Below are positions 22,750 through 34,100 of a stretch of DNA of 64,000 bases, one piece after another. The translations under genes and the position numbers were made by a program. Below the pieces are notes generated by a model that saw only the letters and a program-made list of their open reading frames with translations, ran no database searches and had not been told where the DNA came from. The stretch's first letter is position 1, and each line of letters opens with the position of its first letter. Source of the stretch: Solwaraspora sp. WMMD406 (GTDB taxonomy: Bacteria; Actinomycetota; Actinomycetes; Mycobacteriales; Micromonosporaceae); assembly GCF_029626025.1 (NCBI RefSeq), contig NZ_JARUBF010000001.1, positions 6,914,001-6,978,000 on the forward strand. Reading direction: 5' to 3'.

Positions 22750-25329
22750 ATGACGCCAGACGCGGAGCCGACGACGCCGGAGACGGTACGAATGCCGGAG
22801 CCCGACACCCACCGAATCCCGCTCGACGGCGACTGGGCGCTGTGGCAGTGGTTCTGCCTGCGCGCCACCGGGTTCCCGTTCGAGCTGCTCGACCAGCTCG
22901 CCGATCCAGAGCTGGCGCGGCTCGCCGACGAGATCAGCACCGACGACGGCAGCGGCGGCGGCACTGACGACGGCACCGGCAGCGGCGGCGGCACTGACGA
23001 CGGCACCGGCAGCGGCACCGGTCCGGCTTCCGGCAGCGCGGCCGAGGAGCGCTACCGGGCACTATTCGGCGAGTCTGGTCGCCGGGTCGGGCAGGCGCTG
23101 CACCGGCTGGCCGCCGACCCCCGGATCCGGGAAGCCGTCGCCTGGCAGAACCCACAGGCGTTGACCACCGGCTTCGACACGCTGCTACGCCGGGACCCCG
23201 ACACCGTCGCCCGTACCGGCCGGCACCGGCGCACCGAGGCGCTGATCACCAGCTACCTGCACCGCTACTGCGCCAAGAACGACACGATCGGCTTCTTCGG
23301 CCCGCTGCGCTGGGGTCGGATCGACCCACGACAGGCGGCACCGATCGTCCGCACCGACGACGGCACCGGCGGAGACCGCACCCTCTACCTGGAGGGGTGG
23401 GCGGTCGCCGCGCTGGGCCGCGCGTTGGCCGCGCCGCTGCGCCCTTGGCTGGTGCCCCGGCTGCTGCCGCAGTTCGACGTACGGGCCGGGCGGCTGACCG
23501 CCCCGGGGCACGGCGCCGTACCGCTGGACCCGCTGACGGCGGCGGTCCTCGACGCCCTGGCTCCCGGCCGGACCGCCCGCGAGGTCGTCGACGTCGTCCG
23601 CACCACGCGGGCGACGCACGACGCCGGTCCGGAACAGGTCTGGGCCGTCCTGGAGAAGCTGCTGCGCGACCAGCGGATCGAGTGGACCCTGGAGGTGCCG
23701 GCCGACGAGTTGGCCGGGCTGACCGCGCTGCGGGCCGCCGTACACCGGGTGGACGACCCGGCGCTGCGGGCCGCCGCGCTGGGCCCGATCGACCACCTCG
23801 ACACCGCGTTGGCCGCCGTCGCCGACGCGCGGGGCGACGCGACCGCCGTACGGCAGGCCGTCGCCCGGCTCGGTGAGACGTTCACCGAGATCACCGGGTC
23901 CGCGTCGGCCCGCCAGGCGGGTCAGCTGTACGCGGGCCGCACGCTGGTGTTCGAGGAGTGCCGCCAGCCCGACTCGGTCACGCTCGGCCCGGCCGCCCTG
24001 GATTCGCTGCGGGCGCCGTTGGCGCTGGTCCTGGCCGGCGCCCGGTGGTACACCGCCGCCGGTGCCGCCCTGTACCGGCGGGCGCTGCGGGAGGTGTTCG
24101 ACGAGGTGGCCGCCGGCCACCCCGGCCGGCCGGTCCCGTTCGTCGACTTCTGGCTCGCCGCCCGGGACCTGCTGCTGAATGCTCCCGGCAGCCTGGTCGA
24201 CCCCCTCGTCCGGGTCCTGGCGCAGCGGTGGAGCCGCCTGCTCGGGGTCGGTGCCGGCCACGCGGCTGGGGCGGAGGGCTCGCCGCCGCGACGGGTTCGG
24301 CGTACCGCCGCCGACCTGGCCGACGACGTCGCCGCCGCGTTTCCGGCCGGGCGGCCCGGCTGGCCGGCGGCCGTGCAGCACAGCCCGGACCTGATGATCG
24401 CGGCAGCGGACCTGGCCGCGATCGTCGCCGGTGACGTCGACTGGGTGCTCGGCGAGATCCATCCGGGCTACCACACCATGCGGTACGCCAGCTGGGTGGA
24501 CTGTCATCCTGACCCGGCGGCGCTGGCCGCCACGATGCGCGCCGACCTGCCCGACGGGGTGGTACGGGTGGGGGCGACCGACGCGCAGGGCGGCACGGCC
24601 ACCCGGTTCTCGCCGCTGCTGCGCGGCCCCGCCCAGCGTCGTCTGGTGCTGATCGGGGACACCAACGACGGCGGGCCCGGCCACGACGGTGCCAGCCGGG
24701 ATGTGGCGGCCGGCCAGGACGGCGACCGGGATTTCGTGCTGGGCCGCTGCGATCTGGTCGACCGGGACGGCACCCTGCTGGTACGTCGTCGACTCGACGG
24801 TGCCGAGTGTGAGCTGATCGAGGTGGTGGCCGACCTGATCGCGGCCAGCCTGATGCCGCATTTCCGGCTGTTGCCGGCCGCCGCTCATCAGCCCAGGGTG
24901 AGCATCGACCGGCTGGTGGTGAGCCGGGAGACCTGGCGGATTCCGGTCGGGGAGGTCGGGTTCGCCGACCTGTCGGACGAAGCGGACCGGTTTCTCGCCG
25001 TGCGGCGGTGGGCGGCCGGTCTCGGCCTGCCTCGGCATGTCTTCGTCCGGGTGACCGGGGAGGCCAAGCCGATGCACGTGGACCTGACCAGTTTGGCGTC
25101 GGTCGAGGTGCTGTCCCGGATGGTGCGCCGCGCCGGGCGCGCCGACCCCGCCGGAACCACCAATACCACCGGCACCGCCGGGACCGCGCAGCTGGTGGTC
25201 AGCGAGATGCTGCCGGGTCCCGATCAGCTGTGGCTGACCGACCCGGACGGCCGCCGGTACAGCTGCGAGTTCCGGTTCGTGGCGGCGGACCGCAGCACGG
25301 CAGGCAACGGCAGCGCCGCGGCTTCCTAG
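22750..25329 (+). CDS. Stand-alone lantibiotic-dehydratase-like protein, 859 aa
   Basis: Resembles the glutamylation domain of class I lanthipeptide dehydratases (LanB). The family core is clear: AVAWQNPQALTTGFDTLLRR, then ITSYLHRYCAKNDTIGFFGP. Later conserved parts are YAGRTLVFEECRQ, GEIHPGYHTMRYASW, and SIDRLVVSRETWRIP near the end. LanB enzymes use Glu-tRNA to glutamylate Ser/Thr before elimination. No precursor peptide, elimination partner, cyclase or transporter is nearby, so the substrate is unknown. Start chosen at ATG 22750 with GGAGGGG upstream; ATG 22792 is an alternative. A 30-bp tandem duplication adds a Gly/Ser/Asp-rich loop at ~68-87. The stop overlaps the convergent asd gene by 4 bases. 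Confidence 0.85.
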   Translation: MTPDAEPTTPETVRMPEPDTHRIPLDGDWALWQWFCLRATGFPFELLDQLADPELARLADEISTDDGSGGGTDDGTGSGGGTDDGTGSGTGPASGSAAEERYRALFGESGRRVGQALHRLAADPRIREAVAWQNPQALTTGFDTLLRRDPDTVARTGRHRRTEALITSYLHRYCAKNDTIGFFGPLRWGRIDPRQAAPIVRTDDGTGGDRTLYLEGWAVAALGRALAAPLRPWLVPRLLPQFDVRAGRLTAPGHGAVPLDPLTAAVLDALAPGRTAREVVDVVRTTRATHDAGPEQVWAVLEKLLRDQRIEWTLEVPADELAGLTALRAAVHRVDDPALRAAALGPIDHLDTALAAVADARGDATAVRQAVARLGETFTEITGSASARQAGQLYAGRTLVFEECRQPDSVTLGPAALDSLRAPLALVLAGARWYTAAGAALYRRALREVFDEVAAGHPGRPVPFVDFWLAARDLLLNAPGSLVDPLVRVLAQRWSRLLGVGAGHAAGAEGSPPRRVRRTAADLADDVAAAFPAGRPGWPAAVQHSPDLMIAAADLAAIVAGDVDWVLGEIHPGYHTMRYASWVDCHPDPAALAATMRADLPDGVVRVGATDAQGGTATRFSPLLRGPAQRRLVLIGDTNDGGPGHDGASRDVAAGQDGDRDFVLGRCDLVDRDGTLLVRRRLDGAECELIEVVADLIAASLMPHFRLLPAAAHQPRVSIDRLVVSRETWRIPVGEVGFADLSDEADRFLAVRRWAAGLGLPRHVFVRVTGEAKPMHVDLTSLASVEVLSRMVRRAGRADPAGTTNTTGTAGTAQLVVSEMLPGPDQLWLTDPDGRRYSCEFRFVAADRSTAGNGSAAAS
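22951..23010 (+). repeat. Perfect 30-bp tandem duplication inside the dehydratase gene
   Basis: 22951-22980 and 22981-23010 are identical. The repeat is in frame and encodes a flexible loop rich in Gly, Ser, Thr and Asp. An exact duplication suggests a recent event. Confidence 0.9.
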
Positions 25330-26402
25330 CGGGCGGCGAGGTCGCGGGCGATCAGCTCGGCGATCTGGGCGACGTTGAGGGCCGAACCCTTGCGCAGGTT
25401 GTCACCGGTGACGAAGAAGTCGATCGCCCGGGGATCGTCCAGGGACCGCCGGATGCGGCCCACCCAGGCCGGGTCGGTGCCGACCGCGTCGATCGGCATC
25501 GGGAACTCGGCGTTGGCCGGGTCGTCGACCAGGATCACTCCGGGCGCGTCGCGCAGCACCGCGCGGGCACCGTCGGCGGTCACCTCACTACCGAAGACCG
25601 CGTGTACGGCGACCGAGTGGCCGGTCACCACCGGCACCCGTACGCAGGTCGCCGAGACCTTGAGATCGGGTAGTCCGAGGATCTTGCGGGACTCGTCGCG
25701 CAGTTTGAGTTCCTCGGTGGACCAGCCGGCGTCGGCCAGCAGGCCGGTGAACGGCACCACGTTGAGCACCAGCGGGGCCGGGAACGGGCCGAGTTCGTCG
25801 CCGACCGCCTGCCGTACGTCGCCGGGCCGCGAGCCCAGCGTCCGGTCCTCGGCGACCCTGGCGATCTGGTGGTGCAGCAGGTCGACCCCGAACCGGCCGG
25901 TGCCGGACACCGACTGGTAGCTGGCCAGGACGAGTTCCCGCAGCCCGTACTCGTGGTGCAGCGGGGCGATCGCGACGATCATCGCCAGTACGGTGCAGTT
26001 GGCGTTGGAGACGATCCCCTTCGGACGCCTGCGGACCTGGTCCCGGTTGATCTCCGGTACGACGAGGGGGACGTCCCGGTCCATCCGGAAGGCAGCGGAG
26101 TTGTCGACCACGACCGCGCCTCGGGACACCGCCACCGGCGCCCATCGCTGGGATACCTCGTCGGGTACGTCGAACACGGCGACGTCGACGCCGTCGAACG
26201 CCTCCGGGGACACCGCCTGGACGGTCAGTTCCTCGCCCCGGCAGCGGATCCGCTTGCCGGCGGACCGGGGCGAGGCGAGCAGGCGGATCTCACCCCAGAC
26301 GTTGGCTCGGGCGGAGAGCAGGTCGCACATGACCATGCCGACCACCCCGGTCGCGCCGAACACCGCGAGGGTCGGCAGCGGGTGTGCCGTGGGGGCAGGC
26401 AC
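25326..26402 (-). CDS. asd: Aspartate-semialdehyde dehydrogenase
   Basis: Makes aspartate semialdehyde from aspartyl phosphate with NADPH, the branch metabolite for lysine/diaminopimelate, threonine and methionine. The Rossmann start is AVFGATGVVGMVM. The catalytic Cys is Cys136 in SNANCTVLA (most relatives have SNPNC), and the active-site His follows in VPVVTGHSVAVHA. Length 358 aa, slightly longer than the family's usual ~340. It lies 6 bases after the aspartate kinase stop, and the two form the classic ask-asd operon. The 3' end overlaps the convergent dehydratase gene. Confidence 0.96.
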   Translation of the reverse strand: MPAPTAHPLPTLAVFGATGVVGMVMCDLLSARANVWGEIRLLASPRSAGKRIRCRGEELTVQAVSPEAFDGVDVAVFDVPDEVSQRWAPVAVSRGAVVVDNSAAFRMDRDVPLVVPEINRDQVRRRPKGIVSNANCTVLAMIVAIAPLHHEYGLRELVLASYQSVSGTGRFGVDLLHHQIARVAEDRTLGSRPGDVRQAVGDELGPFPAPLVLNVVPFTGLLADAGWSTEELKLRDESRKILGLPDLKVSATCVRVPVVTGHSVAVHAVFGSEVTADGARAVLRDAPGVILVDDPANAEFPMPIDAVGTDPAWVGRIRRSLDDPRAIDFFVTGDNLRKGSALNVAQIAELIARDLAAR

Positions 26403-26408
26403 CGGGGC

Positions 26409-27674
26409 TCACCGCCCGGTGCCCGCGTAGACCACCGCCTCCTGCGTACCGCCGAGGTCGAAGGCAGCGTGCACCGCGCGGACCGCGGCGTCGAGGTCGG
26501 TGTCCCGGCAGACCACGGAGACCCGGATCTCCGACGTGGAGATCATTTCGATGTTGACGCCGGCCTCGCCCAGGGCGGCGAAGAAGCTCGCCGCGACGCC
26601 GGGGTGGGAGCGCATGCCGGCGCCGATCAACGACACCTTGCCGACGTGGTCGTCGTAGAGCAGGCCCTTGAAGGCGATGTGTTCCTGCACCTTGCCGAGC
26701 GCGGCCATCGCGGTCGGCCCGTCGGCCTTGGGCAGGGTGAACGAGATGTCGGTCCGGCCGGTGCCCTCGGTCGACACGTTCTGCACGATCATGTCGATAT
26801 TCGTCTCGGCGTTGGCCACCGTCTCGAAGATCCGGGCGGCGGCACCGGGTTCGTCGGGCACCCCGACGATGGTGATCTTCGCTTCGCTCCGGTCGTGGGC
26901 GACTCCGGTGATGAGTGCTTGCTCCACGGAAGGGTCCTCCATCGATCCGGTGACCATGGTGCCGGTGTTGGTTGAGTAGGACGAACGGACGTGGATCGGC
27001 AGCTTGGACCGTCGGGCGTACTCGACGCTGCGCAGATGCAGCACCTTGGCGCCGCAGGCGGCCAGCTCGAGCATCTCCTCGTAGGTGATCTGCTCGATGT
27101 GCCGGGCGTTGGGCACGATCCGGGGGTCGGCGGTGAAGACGCCGTCCACGTCGGTGTAGATCTCGCAGACGTCGGCGCGCAACGCGGCCGCGAGAGCGAC
27201 CGCCGTGGTGTCGGAACCGCCCCGGCCCAGGGTGGTGATGTCCTTGGTGTCCTGGGACACGCCCTGGAAGCCGGCCACGATCGCGATCGCGCCTTCGTCG
27301 AGGGCGCTCTGCAGCCGGCCGGGGGTGACGTCGATGATCCGGGCCCGCCCGTGCACCGAGGTGGTCAGCACCCCGGCCTGCGAACCGGTGTACGACCGGG
27401 CCTCGTAGCCAAGGTTGTGGATCGCCATCGCCAGCAGCGCCATTGAGATGCGTTCACCTGAGGTGAGCAGCATGTCGAGTTCCCGTCCGGGCGGCAACGG
27501 GCTGATCTGCCCGGCGAGGTCGAGCAGTTCGTCGGTCGTGTCGCCCATCGCGGACACCACCACGACCACGTCGTCACCGGACTTGCGGGCGGCCACGATC
27601 CGCTCGGCGACCCGCTTGATGCGCTCGGCGTCGGCGACCGAGGATCCGCCGTACTTCTGCACCACCAGTGCCAC
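26409..27674 (-). CDS. ask: Aspartate kinase
   Basis: Phosphorylates aspartate, the first step to lysine, threonine and methionine. The N-terminal kinase domain starts with [15 protein letters not shown] and includes the Asp-binding [12 protein letters not shown] and the nucleotide-site [16 protein letters not shown]. Two ACT domains follow from ~265 ([18 protein letters not shown] and [17 protein letters not shown]), which give feedback control by lysine and threonine. Length 421 aa is normal for actinobacteria, where an internal start often also yields a separate beta subunit. Co-transcribed with asd. The start faces a ~360-base divergent region. Confidence 0.97.
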   Translation of the reverse strand: MALVVQKYGGSSVADAERIKRVAERIVAARKSGDDVVVVVSAMGDTTDELLDLAGQISPLPPGRELDMLLTSGERISMALLAMAIHNLGYEARSYTGSQAGVLTTSVHGRARIIDVTPGRLQSALDEGAIAIVAGFQGVSQDTKDITTLGRGGSDTTAVALAAALRADVCEIYTDVDGVFTADPRIVPNARHIEQITYEEMLELAACGAKVLHLRSVEYARRSKLPIHVRSSYSTNTGTMVTGSMEDPSVEQALITGVAHDRSEAKITIVGVPDEPGAAARIFETVANAETNIDMIVQNVSTEGTGRTDISFTLPKADGPTAMAALGKVQEHIAFKGLLYDDHVGKVSLIGAGMRSHPGVAASFFAALGEAGVNIEMISTSEIRVSVVCRDTDLDAAVRAVHAAFDLGGTQEAVVYAGTGR

Positions 27675-28035
27675 GGCGGTTCACTCCTTCCACCCGGTGC
27701 CGGCTCGTCTACGGCAGTCGGTTGCCACGTGCGCCAACGCCTGGGACGCCAGGCGTGGGTTTGCCCGTCGTCGGGCGTACCAACGCCGCCGGTCGACCCG
27801 GCGGCGCCACGAATCCTCCTCAGGGTACCGGCGCGCGCGGCCCTGGCAGAGAGCCGTTCCCACGATCCGGCCGGGCCGGTCACTGCCCGTGTCCGCGTCG
27901 GTAGCGCGGTCGGCCGCCGCCGACTCACCCCGTGGGTCGACAAGCCCGCCGGCGGTGGAGCGCGGGTGCCGGGAAATCGGCGTGTCCGGGACCCCGCCGG
28001 ACGGGAAAACCACACCGGGTACGCAGAATGGGCGG
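27675..28035. promoter_or_regulatory. Divergent intergenic region between ask and a lipoprotein gene
   Basis: About 360 GC-rich bases with no gene I can support. It must contain the ask-asd promoter on the minus strand and the promoter of the lipoprotein on the plus strand. I see no clear hairpin or riboswitch. Confidence 0.5.
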
Positions 28036-28887
28036 ATGCGTTCCGCCGGCTCACCTCCGTCCCAGACGTCACCTGCCGTACTGATGTCCGTGTTGTTCGT
28101 CACCCTGTCCGCCGTGCTGCTGGCCGGCTGCGGATCGACCCCACCGGTCACCTCGTCGACGCAGTCGCCGAGTCCGGAGAGCACGGTGCCGGTGACCGAT
28201 CGGACCCGGTTGGCCGCCGCCGCCGCTGCCGCGAGCGACCTGCGGATGACCGCGTTCTACCGGCTGACCACGGCGGGCCGGCCCGACCGGACGGTGGCGG
28301 TCACGATCGCCACCGACGGCAGTTGGCGGGTGGACGTTCCGGGGGGCGCGCTCGGTGGGGCGGTGGACGTCGCCATGGTGCGCGATGCCGGTGGGCTGTT
28401 CCAGTGCGTCCTGCCCTCCGCCGGACAAACGGGCCAGACCGAACCGACCGAACAGACCGAACAGACCGAACAGACCGGCCAGACCGGACAGCCGGGGCAG
28501 GCCGGTTCGTGCGTACGGCTGGGCGAGGCCGACGCCGAGATCGACCCGGCGGTCGACCCCCGGGTCCAGCACCTGTTCACCGACTGGCCGGCGGTGCTGG
28601 CCGACCGACGGGCACCGTTGGCGGTGTCGGAGGCCGAGCCCCTGTCCGGGGTCGACGGCACCTGCTTCTCAGTCGAGTCGACCACCGCTTCGCTGAGCCC
28701 GCCGCTGGACGTCGGGATCTACTGCTACCGGGCGGACGGCACGCTGACCGGTGCCCGGCTGGGTCTGGGCACCCTCGGGTTGGCCGGCGCGCCGGGGGCG
28801 GCGCCGCCGTCGATCACGCTGCCGGGACCGGTGACCGCCGGCAGCCCGGTACGGGTCGAGAGCCCGCCGGCATCTGCGACGCCCTGA
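28036..28887 (+). CDS. Putative lipoprotein, 283 aa
   Basis: Secreted lipoprotein of unknown role. A signal peptide at ~18-34 ends in the lipobox LLAGC. A Ser/Thr/Pro spacer and a folded domain follow, resembling LolA/LppX-type or YcnI-like actinobacterial lipoproteins (AAAAAASDLRMTAFYRL, TVAVTIATDGSWRVDVPGG). A low-complexity stretch of Gln, Thr and Glu (~135-155) comes from a 9-bp tandem repeat. Two cysteines after it may pair. Start chosen at ATG 28036; earlier in-frame starts lack a signal. The family is common in Micromonosporaceae next to ask, but function is not known to me. Confidence 0.8.
   Translation: MRSAGSPPSQTSPAVLMSVLFVTLSAVLLAGCGSTPPVTSSTQSPSPESTVPVTDRTRLAAAAAAASDLRMTAFYRLTTAGRPDRTVAVTIATDGSWRVDVPGGALGGAVDVAMVRDAGGLFQCVLPSAGQTGQTEPTEQTEQTEQTGQTGQPGQAGSCVRLGEADAEIDPAVDPRVQHLFTDWPAVLADRRAPLAVSEAEPLSGVDGTCFSVESTTASLSPPLDVGIYCYRADGTLTGARLGLGTLGLAGAPGAAPPSITLPGPVTAGSPVRVESPPASATP
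28438..28491 (+). repeat. Tandem 9-bp repeats in the lipoprotein gene
   Basis: Six units, three of them exactly ACCGAACAG (28447, 28456, 28465), the others differing at one or two bases. They encode Thr-Glu-Gln or Thr-Gly-Gln triplets. Such a repeat can change length by slippage without breaking the frame. Confidence 0.85.
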
Positions 28888-29055
28888 TCCGGCCGGTGCC
28901 GGCCGGCACCGGCCGCAGCCTGATCGCGGGCGGCGGCCCGGCCCGTCACGGCGCCCGGCACGGAACCCAACGCGAACTCACGATGAGCGCCGTAGTCGAC
29001 ACGCGGGGTGAGGCCCGGTGAGTGCACCAGATGCCCGATCCGGCACACTTCACGT

Positions 29056-29709
29056 ATGGCCGAGCTACACCATCTGCTGGCAGACCGATGGAGTCCCCGA
29101 TCCTTCGTAGGCACCCACACGATGAGCGAGGACGAGGTCGACTCGCTGCTCGACGCGGCCCGCTGGGCACCGTCAGCGGCTGATTCCCAACCGTGCCGGT
29201 TCGTGGTCGGCCACCGTGACGACGAGACCCACAAGCGGATCTTCGCCAATCTCGCTCCGGCCGACCAGCGGTGGGCCGGCCGCGCCGCCGTGCTGATCGT
29301 CGCCGCCCGCCTGCGCTTCGGTCGGACCGACGCGGCGCTGCCGTACGCCGACTACGACCTGGGCCAGGCGGTCGCGCATCTCACCGTGCAGGCGATGGCG
29401 CTCGGGCTGCACGTACGCCAGGTCGTCGACATCGACGCCGCTGGGCTGCGCGCCGACCTGGATCTGCCGGACGATATGACGCCGAGGACGGTGACCGCGG
29501 TCGGGATGGTCGGAGATCCCGCCCAGCTTCCGGCCGATCTGCGCGACCGCGAGGTGCGGCTACGTCGCCGACGGCCGCTGGCCGAACTGCTGCTCGGCCG
29601 AGACCGGGCCCGGCTCGCTGAACCGGATCCACAGGTCGGCGCGGCGCGCGGCGAGGACCGGGCCGACTGGTTCCGGGCTCGACTTCCGCAATTCATGATG
29701 ATCACGTAG
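29056..29709 (+). CDS. Nitroreductase-family flavoprotein, 217 aa
   Basis: FMN-dependent oxidoreductase fold. The flavin-binding start is LADRWSPRSF, then DAARWAPSAADSQPCRFVVG, and a conserved YDLGQAVAHLTVQAMALGL helix follows. The C-terminal part contains a VTAVGMVGDPAQLP strand-turn typical of the family. Natural substrate cannot be deduced; relatives reduce nitro compounds, quinones or act on cofactors. Start ATG 29056. The leuA leader peptide begins 14 bases after its stop. Confidence 0.9.
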   Translation: MAELHHLLADRWSPRSFVGTHTMSEDEVDSLLDAARWAPSAADSQPCRFVVGHRDDETHKRIFANLAPADQRWAGRAAVLIVAARLRFGRTDAALPYADYDLGQAVAHLTVQAMALGLHVRQVVDIDAAGLRADLDLPDDMTPRTVTAVGMVGDPAQLPADLRDREVRLRRRRPLAELLLGRDRARLAEPDPQVGAARGEDRADWFRARLPQFMMIT

Positions 29710-31815
<2,106 letters not shown>

Positions 31816-31840
31816 CCAAGCGGGCGTCCTGACCAGCCGG

Positions 31841-31879
31841 GTGTCGCCGCCGACCGACAGCTTGGGTCGGCGGCGGCAC
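31841..31879 (+). terminator. Terminator of leuA
   Basis: A 15-bp inverted repeat (31841-31855, 31865-31879) with one G-U pair, starting 25 bases after the leuA stop codon. No T run follows, as often in actinobacteria. Confidence 0.75.
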
Positions 31880-31988
31880 GCGGAACTCGGTCAGTTCGAG
31901 CCGGCGGCACGGTCCATCGTGGGTACGGCGAAACGCCGGACGGCGGCGGTGGTTGGCGGCACCGGTGCCGACCCGCGAAGCTGGACGG

Positions 31989-32705
31989 GTGCAGACCCCT
32001 CAGCTCCCCCACGTGCCCCACGTCCCCCAGCTCGCGCGGCGCCGCTCCTGGCGTCAGGTGGTGGCCGGGCTCGCCGCCGTGGTGGCGCTGGTCGCCACCA
32101 CCGGCTGCGAGGTCGTCGACATCGAGGTGGCGTCCCCGACGTCCGCGCCCAACGACTCTGCCGGCGCTGACGCCGACGCCGACGCCGCCACCGAACTGCT
32201 CGATCAGCTGACGGTGGCCACCGCCGGCGGAATGCAGGGCTACAGCCGGGACCGGTTCCCGCACTGGAGCCGCACCGGCGACAACTGCGACGTCCGGGAC
32301 ACCGTGCTGGAACGCGACGGTACGGCGATCGAGCTGGACGGCTGCAACGTGGTCGGCGGGCAGTGGCTCAGCGCGTTCGACGGGCGGTCCTTCACCGATC
32401 CCGGCGACCTCGACGTCGACCACATCGTGCCGCTGGCCAACGCCTGGCGGTCCGGTGCCGACGAATGGGACACCGAGCGGCGCCGCGAGTTCGCCAACGA
32501 TCTGGAACGGCCGCAGCTGATCGCGGTTTCCGCGTCGTCCAACCGGGCAAAGGGAGACCAGGATCCGTCCCAGTGGCAGCCACCGAACCGCGACTACTGG
32601 TGTCAGTACGCCCAGGACTGGATCACGGTGAAGCACTACTGGGAGTTGTCGGTGACGGCGCAGGAGAAGACCTCACTGGCGGACATGCTGGCCACGTGCC
32701 CGTGA
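31989..32705 (+). CDS. Secreted HNH-type nuclease-like lipoprotein (DUF1524), 238 aa
   Basis: An N-terminal Arg-rich stretch and a hydrophobic helix end in the lipobox VATTGC (~34-39), so the protein is probably exported and lipid-anchored. The C-terminal half is a DUF1524/HNH nuclease: YSRDRFPHWS, then DLDVDHIVPLANAWRSGA with the catalytic DH pair, and SASSNRAKGDQDPSQW with the metal-binding Asn. Mature cysteines may pair. Such proteins degrade extracellular DNA or RNA. Start chosen at GTG 31989. A 38-base gap separates it from the next gene. Confidence 0.87.
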   Translation: MQTPQLPHVPHVPQLARRRSWRQVVAGLAAVVALVATTGCEVVDIEVASPTSAPNDSAGADADADAATELLDQLTVATAGGMQGYSRDRFPHWSRTGDNCDVRDTVLERDGTAIELDGCNVVGGQWLSAFDGRSFTDPGDLDVDHIVPLANAWRSGADEWDTERRREFANDLERPQLIAVSASSNRAKGDQDPSQWQPPNRDYWCQYAQDWITVKHYWELSVTAQEKTSLADMLATCP

Positions 32706-32742
32706 CGCCGGTCGGGGCAGGCAGGTGAGGGACGGAGACGCG

Positions 32743-33006
32743 ATGAGCGACGCACCGGAACAGTCCCGGGTCCAGGATGTCACCGCCGGCCCGGGTGGGG
32801 TGATGACCGACGAGGTCGGTGTGGTGACCGGTGCGTTGACGCTGCGGACCGAACTCGCCGACGGGCAGGTCACCGTACGGGTGCAGTACAAGGACGCCGA
32901 CGAGTGGTACGTGGTGACCGGCGGCCGGGCGCGGTTGGCGGACCCGGCCGACCTCGACGCCGTACACGCGATCGCGGTCGGTCTGCTGGACCGACCGGAC
33001 GGCTAG
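32743..33006 (+). CDS. Hypothetical protein, 87 aa
   Basis: Small acidic protein, beta-rich in the middle ([21 protein letters not shown], split by a turn) with a C-terminal helix ([18 protein letters not shown]). It lacks a signal peptide and recognised domain. Start ATG 32743 has GGAGACGC upstream. Its stop overlaps the convergent oppF-like gene by 4 bases. Confidence 0.7.
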   Translation: MSDAPEQSRVQDVTAGPGGVMTDEVGVVTGALTLRTELADGQVTVRVQYKDADEWYVVTGGRARLADPADLDAVHAIAVGLLDRPDG

Positions 33007-34100
33007 ACGTAGCTTTCCGGCTCGCTCGGCGCGGACACCCTGGCCGGGCCGGGGCCGGCCGCGGCCGGGTGGACGACGTCGGCGGTCACCTCGTGTGGGC
33101 GCAGCGCCCCGCTGGCGATCTGCTCGGCCCAGTGACAGGCCACCCGGGACACTCCGATGTCGCGCAGCACCGGCCGTTCGTCGGCGCAGCGGGTCGGCTG
33201 CGCCCACGGGCAGCGGGTGTGGAACCGGCAGCCGGTGGGTGGGTTCGCTGGTGACGGCAGGTCGCCGGAGAGCAGGATCCGCTCGCGGCGGTCCTCCACC
33301 TCCGGGTCGGGCACCGGTACGGCGGACAGCAACGCCCGGGTGTACGGGTGCAGCGGCTCCCGGTAGAGCGCGTCGCCGGGTGCCTCCTCGACCAGCGCGC
33401 CCAGATACATCACGCCGATGGTGTCCGAGATGTGCCGGACGACCGCGAGATCGTGCGCGATCACCAGGTAGGTCAGTCCTCGTTCGGCCTGCAGCTCGTC
33501 CAGCAGGTTGATCACCTGTGCCTGGATCGAGACGTCCAACGCGGACACCGGCTCGTCGGCGACGATCAGTTCGGGGCCGAGCACCAGGGCGCGGGCGATC
33601 CCGATCCGTTGGCGTTGTCCACCGGAGAACTCGTGCGGGTAGCGCGACAGCGCCCAGCGGGGCAGGCCGACCGCGTCCAGCGCCTCCGTCACGATCTGCC
33701 GGCGTTCGTCGCGGTCGGCACCGATGCCGTGTGCCTGCAGGCCCTCGACCAGGATCGACTCGACGTTCTGCCGGGGATCCAGGCTGGACATCGGATCCTG
33801 GAAGATCATCTGGAACCGGCGCCGCATGCTCCGGAGCTTGCCGGCGGGCAGGCCGTTCAGCGCGACCCCGTCGAAGATCACCTCACCGGCGGTCGGTGGG
33901 GTCAGTTGCAGGATGGCCCGGCCGAGTGTCGACTTGCCGCAGCCGGACTCACCGACCAGCCCGTACGTCTGCCCCCGGGCGATCCGCAGGTCGACCCCGT
34001 CGACCGCTTTGACGTGTCCGACCACCCGGTTGAACAGCACCCCTTTGCTGATCGGGAAGTGCACCTTGAGGTCACGTACCTCGACCAGGGTCTCGCTCAT
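33003..34100 (-). CDS. Oligopeptide ABC transporter ATP-binding protein, OppF type
   Basis: Second ATPase of the peptide importer encoded here, 365 aa. Walker A is GESGCGKST (~44-52), the Q-loop lies in [16 protein letters not shown], the signature is FSGGQRQR, and Walker B is [12 protein letters not shown]. The oligopeptide/dipeptide C-terminal extension with a Cys cluster ([10 protein letters not shown], then RVACHW) may hold an Fe-S cluster as in other OppF proteins. Start ATG 34100 overlaps the OppD-type stop by 4 bases. It is the last gene of the five-gene opp operon. Confidence 0.95.
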   Translation of the reverse strand: MSETLVEVRDLKVHFPISKGVLFNRVVGHVKAVDGVDLRIARGQTYGLVGESGCGKSTLGRAILQLTPPTAGEVIFDGVALNGLPAGKLRSMRRRFQMIFQDPMSSLDPRQNVESILVEGLQAHGIGADRDERRQIVTEALDAVGLPRWALSRYPHEFSGGQRQRIGIARALVLGPELIVADEPVSALDVSIQAQVINLLDELQAERGLTYLVIAHDLAVVRHISDTIGVMYLGALVEEAPGDALYREPLHPYTRALLSAVPVPDPEVEDRRERILLSGDLPSPANPPTGCRFHTRCPWAQPTRCADERPVLRDIGVSRVACHWAEQIASGALRPHEVTADVVHPAAAGPGPARVSAPSEPESYV

